Part shown: positions 59,597 to 64,000 of the stretch, piece after piece
Position numbering within the stretch: the stretch's first letter is position 1
How the letters are laid out: the number at the start of each line of letters is the position of its first letter
Program-made: the position numbers and the translations under genes
Origin: Aquisphaera insulae
Lineage (GTDB): Bacteria > Planctomycetota > Planctomycetia > Isosphaerales > Isosphaeraceae
Direction of reading: 5' to 3'
Assembly: GCF_011064615.1 (NCBI RefSeq)
Contig: NZ_JAALJH010000018.1
Coordinates: forward strand, 52,480 to 116,479
Length of the DNA stretch: 64,000 nucleotides
Notes under the pieces: generated by a model
Database searches by the model: none
The model's input: only the letters and a program-made list of their open reading frames with translations
What the model was told of the DNA's origin: nothing

Positions 59597-61306
59597 ATGC
59601 AGGATGAGAACCTCGACCTCGGCACCGATCTTGAGCCGCGCCGGAGCGAGCCGCGGCAGTTCGTGGCGATGATCGTCATCACCGCGAGCGTGGCGATTGC
59701 CCTGGGAGTCCTGCTCCGTCAGCCGTCGATGATGGGGGCGAATGATATCTCGCGCTGGTGCACGGTCTGGAGCCTGCTGGAGCGCGGGACCTACGTCATC
59801 GACGAATGCCCCTGGCAGGTGGAGACCCAGGACAAGGTGAAGCGTGCGCCAGCGGGGGCCCCGAAGGACGACGAGTCGGCGAAGCACTACTACTCGAGCA
59901 AGCCCGCCCTGCTCTCCACGCTGATCGCGGGGATCCTCTACCCGGCCCGCAAGCTCACCGGGGTGCCGCTGGACCGCGTGGTCCTCCAGGAGCGTGAGGA
60001 GCGCTGGACCCAGAAGCCCGATCCCGGGTCGCCGGGGGGCGTGAAGGGGGTGCTCGAGAAGCCCCCGGAGGCGGTCAAATGGCCGGCCTACGTCTTCTAC
60101 TTCAAGCCGGTGATGATCCTCCTGAACATCATCCCCTTCGCGGCCTTCCTGATCCTCTACGCGCGGTTCCTGGACCGCTACGCCGCCGGGGACTGGACCT
60201 GGTTCTTCTGCCTGGTGGCCGCGGCCTTCGGGACCTATCTCCTCCCGTTCACGCAGACGCTCAACAACCACACGGTCGCGGCCTTCTCCGCCTTCTTCGC
60301 GATCTACAACCTGCTGCGGATCTGGGATGAGGGGCGGCTTTCCGGCTGGCGGTTCGCGGCCGTCGGCTTCTTCGCCGCGTTCGCGGCGGTCAACGAGATC
60401 CCGGCGCTCGCCTTCCTCGCCCTGGCGGTGGGGCTGCTGCTCTTCCGATTCCCGAAGCCGACGCTCCTCTTCTTCCTGCCCGCGGCGATCGTGCCGCTGG
60501 CGGGCTCGGTGGCGTCGCAGTACGCGGCGATCGGCGAGGTGAAGCTGGTCTACACGGAGTTCGGCACCGAGGCTTACCTGTGGGAGGGGAGCCTCTGGAA
60601 GACACCACTGGAGATGGACGCGCTCAACGATCCGTGGTTCAACCCGGAGCAGGCGGCGAAACGGGGGCTGGTCGCCGAGTCCTATGCGAAGTACCTGTTC
60701 CACATGACCCTCGGCCATCACGGCTTCTGGTCGCTCACGCCGATCTTCTTCCTCTCGCTGGCGGGGCTGATCCGCCTCCTGCAAGGGGGCGGACGGGGCC
60801 TGGCGGCGGTGGCCCTCCTGGTCTGCCTCGCCAGCCTGGGAGTGGGGACCTGGATCGCTCTCGATCAGGCGGCCTGGATGTCCGGCGGGACGTACCATCC
60901 GTACGCGCGCGGCCTGCTGGCGATCCCGGGCCTGCTGGGGTTGCTGGCGTTCCTGGGCTGGTGGTCGCTGGTTCGCCGCGGCGGCTCGCCGATGGCGGTC
61001 GGGGCCTGGATCACGGCGGTCCTCACGGCGGTGATCCTGGCCTTCTACACCTGGACTCCGCAGGCCCGCAACTACGGCGGCTCGACCCAGGGCCTGCGCT
61101 GGCTTTTCTGGCTGATCCCGTTCTGGTTGATCGTCCTGCCGGCGGGAGTCGCGGGGGGCCAGACGCGGCGATGGATCCGCGTGGTCTCGCTGCTGGCCCT
61201 GCTGGTCTCGGCGATGTCGGTCGGCTACGCGGTGCGGAACCCGTGGACGCACCCGTGGGGGCTGGATCTCCTGGAGCACCTGAACCTCTACACGCTGCCG
61301 CGATGA
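59597..61306 (+). CDS. Polytopic membrane protein, GT-C glycosyltransferase-like
   Basis: A 569-residue protein with about 11 membrane helices. After the first helix comes an outer loop with [20 protein letters not shown] and a polar stretch ending [20 protein letters not shown], the kind of Asp-bearing loop used by GT-C enzymes (polyprenyl-phosphate sugar donors). No named family was recognised. It follows nadR after 97 bp and may belong to the glycolipid genes upstream. ATG 59597 begins a soluble N-terminus of 20 residues. Confidence 0.78.
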   Translation: MQDENLDLGTDLEPRRSEPRQFVAMIVITASVAIALGVLLRQPSMMGANDISRWCTVWSLLERGTYVIDECPWQVETQDKVKRAPAGAPKDDESAKHYYSSKPALLSTLIAGILYPARKLTGVPLDRVVLQEREERWTQKPDPGSPGGVKGVLEKPPEAVKWPAYVFYFKPVMILLNIIPFAAFLILYARFLDRYAAGDWTWFFCLVAAAFGTYLLPFTQTLNNHTVAAFSAFFAIYNLLRIWDEGRLSGWRFAAVGFFAAFAAVNEIPALAFLALAVGLLLFRFPKPTLLFFLPAAIVPLAGSVASQYAAIGEVKLVYTEFGTEAYLWEGSLWKTPLEMDALNDPWFNPEQAAKRGLVAESYAKYLFHMTLGHHGFWSLTPIFFLSLAGLIRLLQGGGRGLAAVALLVCLASLGVGTWIALDQAAWMSGGTYHPYARGLLAIPGLLGLLAFLGWWSLVRRGGSPMAVGAWITAVLTAVILAFYTWTPQARNYGGSTQGLRWLFWLIPFWLIVLPAGVAGGQTRRWIRVVSLLALLVSAMSVGYAVRNPWTHPWGLDLLEHLNLYTLPR

Positions 61307-61329
61307 GGAGGGGGGGGAGGAGCTGCGCG

Positions 61330-61977
61330 ATGAGCAGGCCGTTCGCGAATCGAGCGGAGGCCGGCCGGGTCCTCGCCGAGGGCCTGACGGCGTACGCGGG
61401 CCGCGCCGACGCGATCGTCCTGGCTCTGCCGCGTGGGGGCGTCCCCGTGGCCTTCGAGGTCGCCCAGGCCCTCCGGCTGCCGCTCGACGTCTTCCTCGTC
61501 CGCAAGCTGGGTGTCCCGGACCAGGAGGAACTCGCCATGGGGGCCGTGGCCTCCGGCGACGTCCTCGTGATCAACGATGAGCTCGTGCGCTCGCTCCGCG
61601 TCCCGCGGGATGAGGTTGAGGCCGTGATCCTCCGCGAGCGGCAGGAGCTGCACCGTCGAGAGCAGGTCTATCGTGCGGGCCGGCCGTCGCCCGACCTCAA
61701 GGCGAAGACGGTGATCCTCGTCGACGACGGCCTGGCAACGGGATCGACCATGCGGGCGGCGGTCCGGGCCCTTCGGGGGCTCGGTCCGGCGCGGATCGTG
61801 GTGGCGGTCCCGACCGCGGCACCGGCCACCTGCGAGGAGATCCGATTGCTCGCGGACCAGTGCGTCTGTTCGATCACGCCGGAGCCTTTCCGGGCCGTCG
61901 GCCTCTGGTATGACGACTTCAGCCAGACGAGCGATGAGGAGGTCTGCGATCTCCTGAAGCGAACCGGCACAACCTGA
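61330..61977 (+). CDS. Phosphoribosyltransferase-domain protein
   Basis: A 215-residue type I PRTase. The PRPP-binding loop is [14 protein letters not shown] (about 135-148), preceded by a PPi-loop region in [19 protein letters not shown]. The N-terminal [15 protein letters not shown] is typical of the subgroup seen next to dienelactone hydrolase or erythromycin esterase genes. Substrate base unknown. ATG 61330 has GGAGG upstream and lies 23 bp after the GT-C-like gene. Confidence 0.9.
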   Translation: MSRPFANRAEAGRVLAEGLTAYAGRADAIVLALPRGGVPVAFEVAQALRLPLDVFLVRKLGVPDQEELAMGAVASGDVLVINDELVRSLRVPRDEVEAVILRERQELHRREQVYRAGRPSPDLKAKTVILVDDGLATGSTMRAAVRALRGLGPARIVVAVPTAAPATCEEIRLLADQCVCSITPEPFRAVGLWYDDFSQTSDEEVCDLLKRTGTT

Positions 61978-62006
61978 CCCGCCGAGCTGATCGCGGATGG
62001 GCCGGG

Positions 62007-63107
62007 CTATCGCGTCGCACCGCGGGGATCCGACTCGGCCACGGCCGCCGAACCGGAGGCGCACGGCAGATTGACGGTCACTGTCGTGCCTTGACCGAGC
62101 GCACTCTCGAGCGTGATGGTCCCGTGGTGCGACCCGACGATCGACCGGCAAATCGCCAGCCCCAATCCAATCCCGCCCGTGCGTCGGCTGCGGGCCGAGT
62201 CCACCCGGTAGAAGCGATCGAAGACCCTGGGCAGATGCTCCGGGGCGATGCCGATGCCGGTGTCCGCGACGACGAGTCGCACCTGCCCGTCGGCGGCACC
62301 GGCCCGGACCTCGATCGTCCCGCCGGCGGGCGTGAACTTGATCGCATTGTCCAGGAGATTGAATAGCAGGCGGCGGAGCTGCTCCGGATTGCCCACGACC
62401 CGGCAGGGCGCGTTCGCCTCGACGGTGAGCGTCTGCTCGCGCTCGGAGGCCACCACCCGGACGTGGTCCGCGATCTCCTCGATGACGGCGTCGATCTCGA
62501 CCGGCTCGCGCCGGTTGGAACCGAGGCCGGCATCGCCGCGGAAGAGGATCAGGAGCGCCTCGGTCAGCCGGGAGAGGTGGTCGATCTCCTCCAGCATGTC
62601 TTCCAGGCAATCCCGGTACTGGTCGGAATCGCGCGGGACGCGGAGGGCGACCTCCGCCTCGTTGCGGAGGATGGCCAGGGGCGTCCGCAGCTCGTGGGCG
62701 GCGTCGGCCGTGAATCGGCGGACCTCCTGGAAGGAGCGCTCGAGCCGTTCGATCATGCCGTTGAAGGTGTCCGCCAGCCGGCCGATCTCGTCGTCGGGGT
62801 TGGCCACCTCGATCCGCCGATCGAGCTGACTGGCGGTGATCTCGTCGGCCGTCGCCACGATCCGCTGCACCGGCGCCAGGACCTGGCGTGCGAGCATGAT
62901 GCCGCATCCGAGGGCGCCGACGATGGTGAGCAGGCCACCGACGAGGATCATGGCCGCCGAGGCCCCGGTGGAAATCGTCCCGTCGCCACGACCCAGCAGC
63001 TCCCGCCTCATCAGCAGGTAGAGGACGACGCCAAAGGCCGCGAGCAGTCCGGCGATCACGGCGCCGCACCATAGGGTCAGCCTCCATCGGAGGCTCATCG
63101 GTTTCAT
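62007..63107 (-). CDS. Histidine kinase with a very short sensor loop
   Basis: A 366-residue sensor kinase. Two membrane helices (11-31 and 50-72) enclose a loop of only about 18 residues; then come HAMP (73-125), HisKA with His138 in FTADAAHELRTPLAIL, and the ATPase domain (NLLDNAIKFTP, VADTGIGIAPE, GGIGLGLAICRS). The small loop suggests sensing in the membrane or through a partner rather than ligand binding outside. It overlaps the response regulator by ATGA (63104-63107). Confidence 0.93.
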   Translation of the reverse strand: MKPMSLRWRLTLWCGAVIAGLLAAFGVVLYLLMRRELLGRGDGTISTGASAAMILVGGLLTIVGALGCGIMLARQVLAPVQRIVATADEITASQLDRRIEVANPDDEIGRLADTFNGMIERLERSFQEVRRFTADAAHELRTPLAILRNEAEVALRVPRDSDQYRDCLEDMLEEIDHLSRLTEALLILFRGDAGLGSNRREPVEIDAVIEEIADHVRVVASEREQTLTVEANAPCRVVGNPEQLRRLLFNLLDNAIKFTPAGGTIEVRAGAADGQVRLVVADTGIGIAPEHLPRVFDRFYRVDSARSRRTGGIGLGLAICRSIVGSHHGTITLESALGQGTTVTVNLPCASGSAAVAESDPRGATR

Positions 63108-63781
63108 GGAGCATCCCGCAGGGCGTAGCCGACACCGCGAACGGTGTGGATCAGCGTCCGCAGGTCCGGCCGCTCGATCTTCTTGCGGAGGAGGGTGATG
63201 TAGACGTCGATGGTGTTGGTGAGGGTCCCGGATGCCTCCTTCCAGACCTCGCGCGCGATCATGTCCCGGGTGACCGCCGAGTTCTTGTTGCGGAGGAGGA
63301 ACTCGAGCAGCTCGAACTCGCGGCGGGTCAGGTCGATCTCGGTGCCGCCGCGGGTGACGGAGCGACCCACCAGGTTCATTTCCAGGTCGTCCGCCTTCAG
63401 GCAGAGCTCGCGATTGACGACGTCGCGGCGGAGCAAGGCCCGGATCCGCGCCAGCAGCTCGGCGAAGGCAAAGGGCTTGGCGAGGTAGTCGTCCGCGCCG
63501 GAGTCCAGCCCCTCCACGCGGTCCTCGATGGTGTCCCGCGCGGTGAGGATCAGGATCGGCTTGGTGAAGCCGTCGCTGCGGAGGCTGCGGAGCACATCCA
63601 GGCCGTCGCGCTCCGGGAGCATCAGGTCCAGCACGACGGCATCCACGGGGACGCTCCTCGCCTGCTGATACCCCTCCTCGCCGGTCATCGCGGGGATCAC
63701 CTGGTAACCTTCCTCGGAGAGCCCGCGCTCCAGGCTTTGAAGGAGCTTCCTCTGGTCCTCGATCACGAGCAGCCGAGACAT
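63104..63781 (-). CDS. OmpR/PhoB-family response regulator
   Basis: A 225-residue regulator. The receiver domain has phosphoacceptor Asp52 in VVLDLMLPERDG, and Thr/Lys switch residues in LTARD and DDYLAKPFAF. A winged-helix DNA-binding domain follows (IDLTRREFELLEFLLRNKNS, VDVYITLLRKKIERP, VRGVGYALRD). ATG 63781 was chosen for its GGAGGAGG site and family fit. It is the first gene of the pair with the kinase; target genes are unknown. Confidence 0.94.
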   Translation of the reverse strand: MSRLLVIEDQRKLLQSLERGLSEEGYQVIPAMTGEEGYQQARSVPVDAVVLDLMLPERDGLDVLRSLRSDGFTKPILILTARDTIEDRVEGLDSGADDYLAKPFAFAELLARIRALLRRDVVNRELCLKADDLEMNLVGRSVTRGGTEIDLTRREFELLEFLLRNKNSAVTRDMIAREVWKEASGTLTNTIDVYITLLRKKIERPDLRTLIHTVRGVGYALRDAP

Positions 63782-64000
63782 CGCGTAGCCCCTCCTCCCG
63801 CAAGGCATCCGTCCGCCGCGAGTTGCAACGATCCGACATGCTGCCTCGGTCGTTCCAGATTACCTGCACGGGCTGCGCCGGTCATCCGACCGCCGGGTTA
63901 AAATCGATTCACGGCGGGGGTCGCCGCGAATGCAAGGGGACGTGCGGGAGCCCGCGACACCGAATCTGCTTTCCCTGGCTCGAGACCGGCCCGTTCCGGA

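Noticed and set aside
58817..61279. An 820-codon open frame on the minus strand across nadR and the GT-C-like gene
   Set aside because: Extremely Arg/Gln/Gly-rich without folds; the plus-strand genes are well supported.
61978..63135. Arg-rich minus-strand frame running from 63135 down past the phosphoribosyltransferase
   Set aside because: Out of frame with the histidine kinase and overlapping a clear PRTase gene on the other strand; no domain seen.

Overview
The window is about 68% GC by eye and looks like a chromosome segment of a planctomycete, probably of the Isosphaeraceae. The signs are family-level: LExLExR-type N-terminal motifs on exported proteins (10055-10744 and 26422-36363), an ECF sigma factor translationally coupled to a membrane Ser/Thr kinase, a second kinase with a DWG motif and a long TPR-like tail, a TPR/FG-GAP/ASPIC protein, DUF2891, and several secreted glycoside hydrolases. 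The genus is an inference. No rRNA, CRISPR array, phage or plasmid module was seen.

Layout. 1-1853: 3' part of a TPR + FG-GAP + ASPIC/UnbV protein. 1857-7360 (minus): a compact four-gene operon, hen1 - HEAT-repeat protein - unknown 221-residue protein - pnkp, i.e. the bacterial Hen1/Pnkp RNA-repair cassette with two extra genes between its halves. 7709-7795: tRNA-Ser(GGA) with a strong terminator, followed by a decayed stretch holding an IS66 transposase tail and the wreck of an exported-protein gene. 9401-10744: two exported proteins of unknown role. 11014-13941: FAD/Fe-S/CCG oxidoreductase. 14161-18872: secreted GH38 and GH27 enzymes, converging on a shared hairpin. 18971-21384 (minus): dnaJ-like - hspR-like - small membrane protein - rnpA - yidD. 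21621-26101: zinc-ribbon protein, secreted GH32, APC permease. 26422-36363: a 3313-residue exported RHS/YD protein ending in a dockerin-like pair. 36413-41264: aldo/keto reductase, leucine-rich-repeat protein, Ser/Thr kinase. 41472-43606: 2OG-Fe(II) oxygenase and DUF2891 protein. 43673-46548: ECF sigma factor and its coupled kinase. 46580-48445 (minus): CHAD protein - HEPN protein - small BolA-like protein. 48625-51347 (minus): SNM1-like nuclease and ATP-dependent DNA ligase. 51432-51926: membrane protein. 52070-55612 (minus): HAD hydrolase - unknown - PfkB kinase - GGQ release-factor-like protein. 55849-59499 (plus): flippase-like membrane protein - GT2 - PnuC - NadR, all with 4-bp overlaps. 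59597-61977: polytopic GT-C-like protein and a phosphoribosyltransferase. 62007-63781 (minus): OmpR-type regulator and histidine kinase.

How the genes work together. The clearest multi-gene systems are RNA repair (hen1/pnkp), NMN salvage to NAD (pnuC/nadR) attached to glycolipid genes, a two-gene DNA end-processing/ligation module, a chaperone/RNase P/YidD operon, and a coupled sigma factor and kinase. The extra genes inside the hen1/pnkp operon, the HEPN/BolA-like pair and the HAD-unknown-PfkB set are the best candidates for something not yet described. All assignments come from reading translated sequence and motifs; no database search was run.
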